From Puniceibacterium sediminis (lineage in GTDB: Bacteria; Pseudomonadota; Alphaproteobacteria; Rhodobacterales; Rhodobacteraceae), in assembly GCF_900188035.1 (NCBI RefSeq), contig NZ_FZNN01000003.1, positions 213,637 through 277,636 of the forward strand: a DNA stretch of 64,000 nucleotides. Direction: 5' to 3'. Every line of letters starts with the position of its first letter. Within the stretch, counting starts at the first letter, position 1. The translations under genes were made by a program, and so were the position numbers. Below the pieces are notes generated by a model. It saw nothing but the letters and a program-made list of their open reading frames with translations, was not told the origin of the DNA and searched no databases. This document shows, one piece after another, positions 6,925-16,248 of the stretch.

Positions 6925-7716
6925 TTAGTCCCTCATCAGGGTCCGTACCATTTCACTTTGCGGATCCAGAAGGTCGTCGATCACGTCGAAATGGTGCCTC
7001 TTGGGCTGGACCACATGGCCGCAATTCCAGGCCTCGGCCAGCCATCTGGCCTGATCCAGAAAAACGGGTTTCTCATCCGCACCCACCCAGACCGTCACCG
7101 GCATGTCGGGTTTTGGTTGAAAAACAGGACTTTCGGCCTCTGCTTCGTCGGCATCCAGCCTGAAATCCGCGTTCATCCGGGTTTCAAGCAACGGCCGCAG
7201 GTCTGAAACCGGCGAAATCGGCATTGCCTGCGCGATCCGGCGGTGCACATCATCCTCCAGCATCCCGGGCGCCAGCATCCGCGCCACCAGATGCCCGCCC
7301 GCCGAATGACCGACCAGCCGCACAGGACCGGCAACCTCATGCGCGGCCACGGTAATCGCCTGCGCGACCTGCCGCGCAATGTCACAAATCCGCACCCGGG
7401 GGACAAGATCATAGGACGGCAGCATCACTGCCTGACCATGCGCCAGAAACCCGGTTGCGAAATGGGAAAACAGACTGCGGTCAAACCGCCGCCAGTAACC
7501 GCCGTGAACAAAGACAGTCAGTCCGACGGGCTGCTGATCGGGCAGAAACAGATCCATCGCCTGCCGCGTGCCGTGGCCATACATCAGCCCCAGACGCGCC
7601 CTGTCGGCCAATGACATCCGTTGGCGAAAGGCCTCAGCGGCGTCGCGCCAACGTGGTTCGTATGCCGCGGCATCCGGTATATATCCGACATTGTCATATG
7701 CGTCGTCCAGGTCCAT
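6925..7716 (-). CDS. Alpha/beta hydrolase (esterase/formamidase-like)
   Basis: 263 residues. HGGYW at about 71-75 is the oxyanion-hole motif of the hormone-sensitive-lipase/kynurenine-formamidase branch; GHSAGGH carries the nucleophile at about S138; VGADE supplies the likely acid and KRHHFDVIDDL the catalytic His near residue 242. No signal peptide, so cytoplasmic. The ATG at 7716 follows AGGAAAG; the 18 codons upstream look untranslated. The resemblance to arylformamidases is suggestive, but no tryptophan-catabolic gene is nearby, so the substrate is open. Divergent from the aldehyde dehydrogenase gene. Confidence 0.85.
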   Translation of the reverse strand: MDLDDAYDNVGYIPDAAAYEPRWRDAAEAFRQRMSLADRARLGLMYGHGTRQAMDLFLPDQQPVGLTVFVHGGYWRRFDRSLFSHFATGFLAHGQAVMLPSYDLVPRVRICDIARQVAQAITVAAHEVAGPVRLVGHSAGGHLVARMLAPGMLEDDVHRRIAQAMPISPVSDLRPLLETRMNADFRLDADEAEAESPVFQPKPDMPVTVWVGADEKPVFLDQARWLAEAWNCGHVVQPKRHHFDVIDDLLDPQSEMVRTLMRD

Positions 7717-7794
7717 CACTTTCCTCATCTTGTCGTCTGGACTATAGGCATACCAGACGGTGCACCCCAAGCAGCATCAAAACCGGAGACAGAC

Positions 7795-9270
7795 ATGCTC
7801 GACCAGACAACAAATCTCGCTTCGCTTATGAATGACCCAAGTTTGCTGGAAACCCGCGCCTATATCGGCGGCAAGTGGGTCGATGGCGACAAGGGCACAT
7901 TTGATGTCACCAACCCCGCGCGCGGCGATGTGGTCGCCCAGGTGGCTGACCTGTCGCGGGCCCAGGTGAATGGCGCCATTGCGCAGGCCGAGGCGGCGCA
8001 AAAGGAATGGGCCAAGTGGACCGGCAAGGAGCGCGCCGCCGTCATGCGCAAGTGGTTCGACCTGATGATGGCGAACCAGCATGACCTTGGCCTGATCCTG
8101 ACGGCCGAGCAGGGCAAGCCGCTGGCCGAGGCCAAGGGCGAGATCGCCTATGGCGCGTCCTTCATCGAATTCTTTGGCGAAGAGGCCAAGCGCATCTATG
8201 GCGAGATGATCCCCGGCCACCAGCGTGACAAGCGCATCATGGTGATCAAGCAGCCGATCGGCGTTGCCGCGTCCATCACTCCGTGGAACTTTCCCAACGC
8301 CATGATCACCCGCAAGGCTGGCCCGGCGCTGGCCGCCGGTTGTGCCTTTGTCGCCCGTCCCGCCAAGGAAACGCCGCTGTCGGCCATCGTGCTGGGTGTT
8401 TTGGCCGAACGCGCGGGCATACCGGCAGGTGTGTTCAACGTCTTGCCGTCGTCGTCGGCGTCGGAAATCGGCAAGGAATTCTGCGAAAATCCGGCCGTGC
8501 GCAAACTGACCTTTACCGGTTCGACCGAGGTTGGGCGCATCCTGCTCAAGCAGGCGGCTGATCAGGTGATGAAGTGCTCGATGGAGCTGGGCGGCAATGC
8601 ACCGTTCATCGTGTTCGACGATGCGGATCTGGATGCCGCCGTCGAGGGCGCGATCATGTGCAAGTTCCGCAACAACGGCCAGACCTGCGTCTGCGCCAAC
8701 CGCCTGTATGTCCAGTCGGGCGCCTATGATGCCTTCGCAGAAAAGCTGCGGGCGCGGGTCGCGGCGATGAAGGTGGGCGATGGCCTGAAAGACGGCACCG
8801 ATCTGGGTCCGCTGATCAACGAAGACGCCATCGTCAAGGTGCAGGAGCATATCGCTGATGCCAAGGCAAAGGGCGGCGAGGTCATTCTGGGCGGCGAGGC
8901 CGACCAGAAGCAGGGCAACTTCTTTGGCCCGACCATCGTGACCGGCGCGACCAAGGACATGCTGTTCTCGACCGAGGAAACCTTTGGACCGCTCGCGCCG
9001 CTGTTCAAGTTCGAGGACGAGGATGAGGTGATCGCGCTGGCCAATGACACGATCTTTGGCCTCGCATCGTACTTCTATGCCAAGGACCTGGCCCGCGTCT
9101 ACAAGGTGGCCGAGGCGCTGGAATATGGCATCGTCGGGGTGAATACCGGGATCATTTCGACCGAGTTGGCACCCTTTGGCGGGGTCAAGCAGTCGGGTCT
9201 GGGCCGCGAAGGCAGCCATCACGGGATCGAGGATTACCTCGAGATGAAGTACGTCTGCCTGTCGATCTGA
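7795..9270 (+). CDS. gabD: NAD(P)-dependent succinate-semialdehyde dehydrogenase
   Basis: 491 residues, the usual length of GabD-type aldehyde dehydrogenases. Landmarks: ITPWNFPNAM cofactor loop (about 161-170), FTGSTEVGR, MELGGNAP with the general-base Glu at about 264, and NNGQTCVCANR with the catalytic Cys at about 298 and the neighbouring cysteine typical of SSADH. It oxidises succinate semialdehyde to succinate at the end of the GABA shunt. GGAG precedes the ATG at 7795; the longer frame overlaps the divergent hydrolase and is rejected. No gabT is adjacent. It ends at a strong terminator. Confidence 0.93.
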   Translation: MLDQTTNLASLMNDPSLLETRAYIGGKWVDGDKGTFDVTNPARGDVVAQVADLSRAQVNGAIAQAEAAQKEWAKWTGKERAAVMRKWFDLMMANQHDLGLILTAEQGKPLAEAKGEIAYGASFIEFFGEEAKRIYGEMIPGHQRDKRIMVIKQPIGVAASITPWNFPNAMITRKAGPALAAGCAFVARPAKETPLSAIVLGVLAERAGIPAGVFNVLPSSSASEIGKEFCENPAVRKLTFTGSTEVGRILLKQAADQVMKCSMELGGNAPFIVFDDADLDAAVEGAIMCKFRNNGQTCVCANRLYVQSGAYDAFAEKLRARVAAMKVGDGLKDGTDLGPLINEDAIVKVQEHIADAKAKGGEVILGGEADQKQGNFFGPTIVTGATKDMLFSTEETFGPLAPLFKFEDEDEVIALANDTIFGLASYFYAKDLARVYKVAEALEYGIVGVNTGIISTELAPFGGVKQSGLGREGSHHGIEDYLEMKYVCLSI

Positions 9271-9295
9271 TCCTGTCCGTAACCTGATCCAGCGG

Positions 9296-9327
9296 TGCGC
9301 GCCCCCGCCGGGGCGCGCGCTTTTTTG
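9296..9327 (+). terminator. Intrinsic terminator after gabD
   Basis: GCGCGCCCC and GGGGCGCGC form a perfect stem around a 4-base loop, followed within two bases by TTTTTT. Confidence 0.85.
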
Positions 9328-9468
9328 TCTCGTCCCCCGCGCTGCGCGCGGAGTCCTCGGGTGGGCGCCCGTTGCCAACGCCCGAGCGTCATGGCGATGT
9401 TACAAAACCTTCAAACGGATGTCGTGCAATCGGCGCACACCGCCCCCAAAGATAACAAGGGGACATCC

Positions 9469-11649
9469 ATGCCAATTCGTACACTCTGCCTGACTTCGAC
9501 CCTCGCGCTTTGCGCAGGATCCGCCACGCTCGCGCTGACTGCGGGGGCGGCAAAGGCCGACATGACGTTCAACCGCATCGCGAGCTTTGCCGTTATGGGC
9601 AACATGGCCGATGGCGAAGACCTGACCCGCGAAAGTTCGGCCGAGATCATTTCGGTCAGCGAAGACGGCATGACGCTGGCATATACCGACAGCCCGCTGG
9701 GTGTGCTGGGCCGCATCGACATCACCGACCCCGCCAATCCCAAGCCCCTGGGAAATATCGAACTGGGTGGCGAGCCGACAGCCGTCAGCGTTGTTGGCCA
9801 GACCGCCTATGTCGCCGTGAACACCTCGGAGAGCTATACCGCTCCGTCGGGTCACCTGTCGGCCATTGATCTGGCGAGCGGCGAGGAGTTGGCGCAATGC
9901 GATCTGGGCGGTCAGCCGGATTCGACCGCATTCGCCAAGGACAGCAGTTTTATCGCCGTGGCGATCGAGAATGAGCGTGACGAAGATCTGGGTGATGGCC
10001 GCGTGGGTCAGATGCCCGGCGGCGACGTCGTGATGATCGACCTCGCGGATGGCACGATGGATTGCGCCACCCTGCGTCATGCCGATGTGACCGGCCTGGC
10101 CGCGATCGCGCCCGAAGATCCCGAGCCCGAATTCACCGACATCAACGCGCTTGGCGAAGTCGCCGTGACGATGCAGGAGAATAATGAGATCGTCATCCTG
10201 TCGCGCGACGGTGAGGTGATCAACCATTTCAGCGCCGGTTCGGTGGATCTGGTGGGCATCGACGCCACGGACGAGCGCGGCGCGCTGCTGTTCACTGAAT
10301 CGCAGATGGGTCGCCTGCGCGAACCCGATGCGGTGCAGTGGATCGACGACGACCACATCGCCATCGCCAACGAAGGCGACATGGACGGCGGTTCGCGCGG
10401 GTTCACCGTGTTCCACAAGGACGGCACCGAGGTCTACGAAAGCGGCACCAGCTTTGAGCAGGCGGTCATTCAGGTCGGCCACTACCCGGACAAACGTTCG
10501 GACGCCAAGGGGATCGAGCCTGAGGGCATGGAGATCGCCACTTTTGACCGTGTGCCCTACATGTTCCTGCTGGCCGAGCGTGCCTCGGTTGTCGGTGTCT
10601 ATGACATGAGCGATCCGGCCAGCCCGGTGCTGAAGCAGATCCTGCCGTCGGGCATCGCGCCTGAAGGTGCTGTGGCGATCCCGCAGCGCAACCTGCTGGT
10701 CACCGCGAACGAAGCCGATCTGATCGAGGATGGCGGCGTGCGTTCGCATGTCATGATCTACGAATACGCCGAAGGCGAAGCCGCTTATCCGACACTGACC
10801 TCGGCCGGTGCGGACAAGCTGATCGGCTGGGGCGCGATTTCCGGCATGGTCGCCGGTGAAGGGTCCACGCTTTATGCGGTGAACGACAGCTTTTACAGCT
10901 ACCAGCCGACGATCTTCACCATCGACACCTCAGTGTCACCGGCACAGATCACCGATGCCCTGCCAGTCACCCGCGCCGGGATGCCCGCGCAGAAGCTGGA
11001 CATGGAAGGCATCACGCTGGACGGGAAGGGCGGTTTCTGGATCGCTTCGGAAGGCCGCACAGACCGTCTGGTGCCACATGCCCTCTACCACGTGAACGCC
11101 AAGGGTGAGATCAAGGACGAAATCGCCCTGCCTGCCGAGCTTCTGGCCCACGAAAAGCGCTTTGGCTTTGAAGGCATCACCAAGGTTGGTGACTGGCTCT
11201 GGATGGCGGTTCAGCGTGAATGGGGCGACGATCCCAAGGATCACGTGAAACTGGTCGCCTACAACGTCGAGACCGAGGAGTGGGGCGCCGTGCTCTATCC
11301 CAAGGCAAAGCCCGACGCGGGCTGGACCGGCCTGTCCGAGATCGTGGCACACGGTGACTGGGTCTATGTGATCGAGCGTGACAACCAGATCGGCGCTGCT
11401 GCCGTCACGAAAAAGGTCTATCGCATCCCCGCGACCGACATGGTGCCGGGTGCTTTGGGATCGGAGCTCAAGGTCGTGACCAAGGAAGAGGTGCGTGACC
11501 TTATCCCCGATCTCAAGTCTTGGAACGGTTACGTGGTGGACAAGGTCGAAGGTCTGGCCGTGACCGAAGACGGCACCTTCTGGGTGTCCACCGACAATGA
11601 TGGCGTCGACGACAGTTCGGGCGAAACCTTCCTGTGGTCGTTCAAGTAA
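9469..11649 (+). CDS. Exported esterase-like/phytase-like beta-propeller protein
   Basis: 726 residues with a Sec signal peptide (MPIRTLCLTSTLALCAGSATL..., cleavage near AKA-D). The N-terminal half (about 35-440) is rich in propeller-type blades (GRIDITDPANPKPLG, YDMSDPASP). The C-terminal half (about 470-725) resembles the phytase-like esterase domain: KLDMEGITLDGKGGFWIASEGRT, FGFEGITKVGDWLWM, VEGLAVTEDGTFWVSTDNDG. Many acidic residues suggest calcium binding. Probably periplasmic or secreted and perhaps active on phosphate esters, but the activity is unproven for the family. The ATG at 9469 follows AAGGGG; the longer frame is rejected because it would bury the signal peptide. Confidence 0.85.
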   Translation: MPIRTLCLTSTLALCAGSATLALTAGAAKADMTFNRIASFAVMGNMADGEDLTRESSAEIISVSEDGMTLAYTDSPLGVLGRIDITDPANPKPLGNIELGGEPTAVSVVGQTAYVAVNTSESYTAPSGHLSAIDLASGEELAQCDLGGQPDSTAFAKDSSFIAVAIENERDEDLGDGRVGQMPGGDVVMIDLADGTMDCATLRHADVTGLAAIAPEDPEPEFTDINALGEVAVTMQENNEIVILSRDGEVINHFSAGSVDLVGIDATDERGALLFTESQMGRLREPDAVQWIDDDHIAIANEGDMDGGSRGFTVFHKDGTEVYESGTSFEQAVIQVGHYPDKRSDAKGIEPEGMEIATFDRVPYMFLLAERASVVGVYDMSDPASPVLKQILPSGIAPEGAVAIPQRNLLVTANEADLIEDGGVRSHVMIYEYAEGEAAYPTLTSAGADKLIGWGAISGMVAGEGSTLYAVNDSFYSYQPTIFTIDTSVSPAQITDALPVTRAGMPAQKLDMEGITLDGKGGFWIASEGRTDRLVPHALYHVNAKGEIKDEIALPAELLAHEKRFGFEGITKVGDWLWMAVQREWGDDPKDHVKLVAYNVETEEWGAVLYPKAKPDAGWTGLSEIVAHGDWVYVIERDNQIGAAAVTKKVYRIPATDMVPGALGSELKVVTKEEVRDLIPDLKSWNGYVVDKVEGLAVTEDGTFWVSTDNDGVDDSSGETFLWSFK

Positions 11650-11702
11650 ACTGAAGTCTCCGGCATCCGTTCCGTTTGAGCAAGCGGACGCCGGATCACC
11701 AG

Positions 11703-11740
11703 AAAGCGCCTGCTCCTATCCGGGGGCAGGTGCTTTTTTT
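11703..11740 (+). terminator. Intrinsic terminator after the phytase-like gene
   Basis: AGCGCCTGCTCC pairs with GGGGCAGGTGCT (minor mismatches), followed by eight T. Confidence 0.8.
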
Positions 11741-11882
11741 TGACGTAAGCGCCATGTTTTGGCGTAAGCGCAATGTTTCGGAATGAAGAGATCGCTTTCG
11801 CCATGCAACAACTCAAACCTTGCTCCGTTGTGCGATGTTCAGATAGCCCCCGGGGCATTGTTTGGCAGGTAGCGGGCAGGGC

Positions 11883-12251
11883 TCACATATCCGGCGACAT
11901 TTCGATCCGGTAGATCGCGTCAGACCAGCCGCCCGTTGAGCAATGCGCCCGTATGAACAGCTCGCGCACTCCATCCGGTACCATCACGGCCGACAGGGAC
12001 CGTTTGAAAGGCTGCTCGTCCACATGCGGGTGCATCAGTTCGCGGGTGGCGATGATCTTGCCTTCGGCATTTTCGACCCGCCAGCTGTCGGCATAGTGGT
12101 CCCAGCCTGAGTCCGGATGGCGCAGGGTCACGGCGATGCGCCAGCCCATACCCACCTTGTCTGCTTTGACCGATACGATGTCAGGCGGTTCACCCCACGC
12201 AGAGGAAGCGAGCACAGCGGCAATTGCAAAACATGCGGAGAGTGTTTTCAT
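11883..12251 (-). CDS. Small exported protein, unknown function
   Basis: 122 residues with a clear signal peptide (MKTLSACFAIAAVLASSAWG, cleaved about residue 20). The mature part looks beta-rich (VTLRHPDSGWDHYADSWRVE, YRIEMS) with a single Cys. No domain is recognised. AGGATG precedes the ATG and overlaps the stop region of the DUF599 gene, so it is probably the last gene of a leftward unit HemJ-like, DUF599, this gene. Confidence 0.75.
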   Translation of the reverse strand: MKTLSACFAIAAVLASSAWGEPPDIVSVKADKVGMGWRIAVTLRHPDSGWDHYADSWRVENAEGKIIATRELMHPHVDEQPFKRSLSAVMVPDGVRELFIRAHCSTGGWSDAIYRIEMSPDM

Positions 12252-12255
12252 GCCG

Positions 12256-13017
12256 TCATCCTAGCAGCTTGCCCGGACCCTTGGCGTCAACTCCGCGTGT
12301 GGCTTTTGTGTGTGGTTCGCGATCGCTGCCATCCAGCAACACTTCGCGTGAGGCGGACCAGAATTCGCGCCGCAGGATGACCAGCAAGGTGAACACCGTG
12401 GCCACAGCCAGCGCCCATGCCCCCAACAGCCAGGCAGCTGACGCGATGCCGAAATAGACGGACCGCAACCCGCCGTTAAAGCTGCGTGCAGCGGTAATGT
12501 TGATCTCGCCCGATTTCGCGGCGCGGATGTAGGCCACAGGGTTTTCGGCATCATTGGGTACCGCCGCCATCAGCACCGCACAGTAGCCGAAAAGCCGGTG
12601 CGACCAGACGAATTTCAGAAATCCGTTGGTGGCAAAGAACAGCATCAAAAGCAGCTTGATTTCCCACACGATCGTCGGGGCGGTGCCCAGTGTCAGATCC
12701 TGCGCCACGCCGCGCAGCATGTCGGCATTGCCGATCAGCGCCAGACCGCCGCCGATCGCGATCATGCTGGCCGACGCAAAGAATGCCGCCCCCTGACGCA
12801 TGTTGTCGATGATCTGCGAATCAAAGATCCGCGGCTCGCGCGTCACGAAATGCCGCAGCCATTCCCGCCGGTAATCAGCCATGAGCATGGAGACCGAGGG
12901 CCGTCGCTTTGGCGGATGATCAATGATCCGGCTGGCCCCCATCCAGCCCAGCAACAGCACAGCCAGTGCGGCGTAATCCAGCGCCGTAAAAAGGTTCAGT
13001 TGATCGCTCCAGATCAT
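12256..13017 (-). CDS. DUF599 family membrane protein
   Basis: 253 residues with about four membrane segments: near 12-28 (LDYAALAVLLLGWMG), 75-97 (AAFFASASMIAIGGGLALI), 115-140 (VWEIKLLLMLFFATNGFLKF) and 190-215 (AAWLLGAWALAVATVFTLLVIL). The pattern, including EWLRHF and the SHRLFGY segment, fits DUF599, a family with no assigned function. An ATG at 13023 is also possible, but the ATG at 13017 is better spaced from GAGG. It lies nine bases after the HemJ-like gene and is likely cotranscribed with it. Confidence 0.82.
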   Translation of the reverse strand: MIWSDQLNLFTALDYAALAVLLLGWMGASRIIDHPPKRRPSVSMLMADYRREWLRHFVTREPRIFDSQIIDNMRQGAAFFASASMIAIGGGLALIGNADMLRGVAQDLTLGTAPTIVWEIKLLLMLFFATNGFLKFVWSHRLFGYCAVLMAAVPNDAENPVAYIRAAKSGEINITAARSFNGGLRSVYFGIASAAWLLGAWALAVATVFTLLVILRREFWSASREVLLDGSDREPHTKATRGVDAKGPGKLLG

Positions 13018-13026
13018 GTCCATGCC

Positions 13027-13437
13027 TCAGAACGGCTTGACGACAACGACCCACAGGATCGCGATCACTGCCAGCACGCTGACTTCGTTGAATATCCTCA
13101 GGAAACGTTCCGATTCCGTGAATACGCCCCGGCGCGCCCGCAGGACCATACGCCCGGTCCAGCCATAATGCGCCGCCAGCGCCAGCACGAGGCTCAGCTT
13201 CAGCCAGACCCAGGCTGGAAAACCCCATGTCGCGGCGAGCCACAGTCCGGTGATGAGAGCGATCACCCCCAGCCCGGCGGAAAAACGGTAAAGCCGCACC
13301 GTCAGATCCCCCAGAGGCCCGAATTCGCCCAGTCGGGCATATTCGCGCTTCCAGTAGATCAGCGCGCGGGGGACGGCAAAGATGCTCGTCATCCATCCCA
13401 TCACGCAGAGAAGGTGTATGATCTTGACCCAGTTCAT
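13027..13437 (-). CDS. HemJ-like (UPF0093/CopD) four-helix membrane protein
   Basis: 136 residues, about four membrane helices. Conserved marks of HemJ-type protoporphyrinogen oxidases are visible: an early IIHLLCVMGW with His, PRALIYW, RLYRF, WLKLSLVLALAAHY and the C-terminal RIFNEVSVLAVIAIL...VVKPF. HemJ oxidises protoporphyrinogen IX in heme synthesis. No heme gene is nearby, and a dedicated hemJ may exist elsewhere, so this could be a paralogue with a different role. The ATG at 13437 follows AGGGATC. Divergent from glcD across 119 bases. Confidence 0.72.
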   Translation of the reverse strand: MNWVKIIHLLCVMGWMTSIFAVPRALIYWKREYARLGEFGPLGDLTVRLYRFSAGLGVIALITGLWLAATWGFPAWVWLKLSLVLALAAHYGWTGRMVLRARRGVFTESERFLRIFNEVSVLAVIAILWVVVVKPF

Positions 13438-13519
13438 GGCACGATCCCTGCGACAGCGCCGATATTTTGGCAAGCCATGCTGGGGCTGCGGCAATAAATC
13501 ATTTGTTGCCCGTGCTGTT

Positions 13520-13540
13520 TTGGTTATATTACTTTACCAA
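13520..13540. promoter_or_regulatory. Candidate GntR-type operator upstream of glcD
   Basis: TTGGT and ACCAA form an inverted repeat with an 11-base spacer, covering a TATATT that could be a -10 element, 17 bases before the glcD start. GntR regulators of glycolate/pyruvate genes bind TGGT/ACCA half-sites, usually with a shorter spacer. No gntR-like gene is in the window, so this is a weak candidate. Confidence 0.3.
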
Positions 13541-13556
13541 TTCATAGGATGTTGTC

Positions 13557-15005
13557 ATGGAAATGCCCGTTCCGAATGCCGATGTGATTGCGCGCAAGGC
13601 GCAGATCGTTGCTGCGCTCAGCAAGGTTATGCCGTCCGGGGCGGTGATCTCTGACGTTTCTGAAACCCGCGCCTATGAATGCGACGCCCTGACCGCCTAT
13701 CGCTGTGCGCCTCTGGCTGTGGTCCTGCCTCGATCGACCGAAGAAGTGTCGGCCGTGATGAAGATTTGCCACGACATGGGCGTTCCGGTTGTGCCGCGCG
13801 GGTCGGGCACGTCGCTGGCCGGGGGGGCGCTGCCCACGGCGGATTGCGTGCTTTTGGGCGTGGCGCGGATGAACGAAGTGATCGAGACTGATTATGAAAA
13901 CCGTTTCATACGGGTGCAGACAGGCCGCACCAACCTAAGCGTTACCGGCGCAGTCGAGCAGGAAGATTTCTTTTATGCTCCTGACCCGTCATCCCAGCTT
14001 GCCTGTGCCATCGCCGGCAATATCGCGATGAATTCCGGCGGCGCGCATTGCCTTAAATACGGCGTGACAACAAACAACCTGCTGGGCGTGACGATTGTGC
14101 TGATGGATGGCACCGTCACCGAAATCGGCGGCGCGCATCTGGATTCTGGCGGACTGGATCTGCTGGGGCTGATTTGCGGCTCCGAAGGGCAGCTTGGCGT
14201 CGTGACCGAGGCGACCCTGCGCATCCTGCGCAAACCGGAAGGCGCGCGGCCCGTTCTGATGGGGTTCGACAGCAACGAAGTGGCCGGAGCCTGCGTGTCT
14301 GACATCATCAAGGCCGGCGTCCTGCCGGTGGCGATCGAATTCATGGACCGCCCCTGTATCGAAGCTTGCGAGGCTTTTGCCCATGCCGGTTATCCCATGT
14401 GCGAGGCGCTGCTGATCGTCGAGGTCGAAGGCTCCCCTGCCGAGATCGACGAACAGCTTTCGGTGATCCTCGACATTGCCCGGCGCCACAACCCGGTGGA
14501 ACTGCGCGAGGCAAAAGATGCCGACGAAGCGGGCCGCATCTGGCTGGGACGTAAATCGGCGTTTGGCGCCATGGGGCAGATCAATGACTACATGTGCCTG
14601 GATGGTACGATCCCGGTGACCTCGCTGCCCTACGTTCTCAAACGTATCGGGGAGTTGTCCAAACAGTACGGTCTGGGCGTGGCGAACGTGTTTCACGCGG
14701 GCGATGGCAACATGCATCCGCTGATCCTGTTCGACGCGAACAAGCCCGGCGATCTGGAGTTGTGCGAAGATATGGGCGCCGACATCCTGCGGCTGTGCGT
14801 CGAGGTGGGCGGATGCCTGACCGGTGAACACGGGGTGGGCATCGAAAAACGCGATCTCATGGTGGATCAGTTCGCGCCGGACGACCTTGAGGCGCAGATG
14901 GCGGTAAAGGATGTGTTCGATCCGAAGTGGCTTTTGAATCCGGCCAAGGTGTTTCCGCTGGCAGCATCCGAAAGCCGCCGAAATTTTGCCCTGGCGGCAG
15001 AGTAA
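13557..15005 (+). CDS. glcD: Glycolate oxidase FAD subunit
   Basis: 482 residues. FAD_binding_4 motif PRGSGTSLAGGA (about 80-91), SGGAHCLKYGVT and CGSEGQLGVVTEAT in the FAD domain, then the FAD-oxidase C-terminal domain with VFHAGDGNMHP (about 380) and GCLTGEHGVGIEKR (about 422-435). GlcD is the catalytic subunit that oxidises glycolate to glyoxylate together with GlcE and GlcF. AGGATG precedes the ATG at 13557. It is the first gene of glcDEF; marine bacteria use this system on phytoplankton-derived glycolate. Confidence 0.95.
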   Translation: MEMPVPNADVIARKAQIVAALSKVMPSGAVISDVSETRAYECDALTAYRCAPLAVVLPRSTEEVSAVMKICHDMGVPVVPRGSGTSLAGGALPTADCVLLGVARMNEVIETDYENRFIRVQTGRTNLSVTGAVEQEDFFYAPDPSSQLACAIAGNIAMNSGGAHCLKYGVTTNNLLGVTIVLMDGTVTEIGGAHLDSGGLDLLGLICGSEGQLGVVTEATLRILRKPEGARPVLMGFDSNEVAGACVSDIIKAGVLPVAIEFMDRPCIEACEAFAHAGYPMCEALLIVEVEGSPAEIDEQLSVILDIARRHNPVELREAKDADEAGRIWLGRKSAFGAMGQINDYMCLDGTIPVTSLPYVLKRIGELSKQYGLGVANVFHAGDGNMHPLILFDANKPGDLELCEDMGADILRLCVEVGGCLTGEHGVGIEKRDLMVDQFAPDDLEAQMAVKDVFDPKWLLNPAKVFPLAASESRRNFALAAE

Positions 15006-15048
15006 TCTTGGGCCTCGCCCCCCTGCAAATTTGGAACCCAGAGAAGAC

Positions 15049-16164
15049 ATGAGACCAGAGACAGAGGCCGAGCTTGCCGAAATGATTGCCGCCGCAAAGG
15101 GCCCGCTGCATGTGCAGGGGGGCGGCACCCGCCCTGTGGGGCAACCTGTGACGGGCGAAATGTTGCACACCAGCGGGATGTCCGGGATCACGCTTTATGA
15201 ACCGGGCGCGCTGACCCTTGTGGTGCAGGCGGGGACTCCGCTGGCCGAGATCGAGGCGGCGCTTGATGCAGAAGGGCAGAGGCTACCGTTCGAACCGATG
15301 GACCATCGCGGATTGCTTGGCACTTCGGGCACGCCGACAATTGGTGGCGTGGTGGCGTCGAACGCATCGGGGCCGCGGCGGATACAGGTCGGCGCATGTC
15401 GGGATTTCATGCTGGGCGTACGGTTCGTGGATGGGCAGGGCACGGTGATCAAGAACGGCGGCCGCGTGATGAAAAACGTCACCGGCTATGATCTGGTCAA
15501 GCTGCTCTCGGGCAGCTGGGGTACGCTTGGCGTGCTGAGTGAGGTGTCCCTCAAGGTGCTGCCAAAACCTGACAGTGCCGCAACCCTGAAGTTTCGGGGA
15601 CTGGACGTGGCGCAGGCCGTAAGTGTGATGAGCCGCGCGCTCGGCTCTCCCTTCGAAATCACCGGCGCGGCACATGACCCGCAGGCGGGGCAGACCCTGC
15701 TGCGGATCGAAGGATTCGCGCAGTCAGTGACCTATCGCGCGGGGCAGTTGCGGGCGCTGTTCAGCGATCATGCCATCGAGATAGAAAACGATCCCGCACA
15801 GGTCGCCGCAACATGGGCCGGAATACGCGACGTTGCGCCGTTGCAGGATGGCACGGGCGATGTCTGGCGTTTGTCCGTGAAACCCTCGGATGCGCCCGAA
15901 TTGGTGGCCCGGCTCGATGCCGAGGCGCTGTTGTTTGACTGGGGCGGCGGGCTGATCTGGGCGCGAGTGCCCGAAGGCACAGATCTGCGCGCCCGAATGA
16001 GCGGTGTGAAAGGTCACGCGACCCTGATCCGTGGGTCCGCCGCCAGCCGCGCGGCGCTGCCGGTGTTTCACCCCGAGCCCGCACCACTTGCCCATATTAC
16101 CGACGGTTTGCGTCTGCGGTTCGATCCGCGTGGCATCCTCAATCCCGGGCTGATGGGGGCATGA
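15049..16164 (+). CDS. glcE: Glycolate oxidase FAD-binding subunit
   Basis: 371 residues, a shorter FAD_binding_4 protein related to GlcD but lacking the full C-terminal oxidase domain. Landmarks: VQGGGTRP near residue 20, TIGGVVASNASGPRR (about 102-116), VMKNVTGYDLVKLLSGSWGTLGVL. GlcE is required for the glycolate oxidase complex. The ATG at 15049 follows GAGAAG and lies 43 bases after glcD; the upstream frame overlaps glcD and is rejected. Confidence 0.93.
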   Translation: MRPETEAELAEMIAAAKGPLHVQGGGTRPVGQPVTGEMLHTSGMSGITLYEPGALTLVVQAGTPLAEIEAALDAEGQRLPFEPMDHRGLLGTSGTPTIGGVVASNASGPRRIQVGACRDFMLGVRFVDGQGTVIKNGGRVMKNVTGYDLVKLLSGSWGTLGVLSEVSLKVLPKPDSAATLKFRGLDVAQAVSVMSRALGSPFEITGAAHDPQAGQTLLRIEGFAQSVTYRAGQLRALFSDHAIEIENDPAQVAATWAGIRDVAPLQDGTGDVWRLSVKPSDAPELVARLDAEALLFDWGGGLIWARVPEGTDLRARMSGVKGHATLIRGSAASRAALPVFHPEPAPLAHITDGLRLRFDPRGILNPGLMGA

Positions 16165-16248
16165 TTGCTGCCCCCTCTCGCGCCCAGCATCCTGCAACGA
16201 CTTTGCAATGGTCCGCGCAATCCATGGCCCAAACGGTGAATTTCTGAC

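Noticed and set aside
7777..9378. 533-codon open frame antisense to gabD
   Set aside because: Shadow frame; Arg/His/Gly-rich translation, no domain, overlaps a clear aldehyde dehydrogenase.
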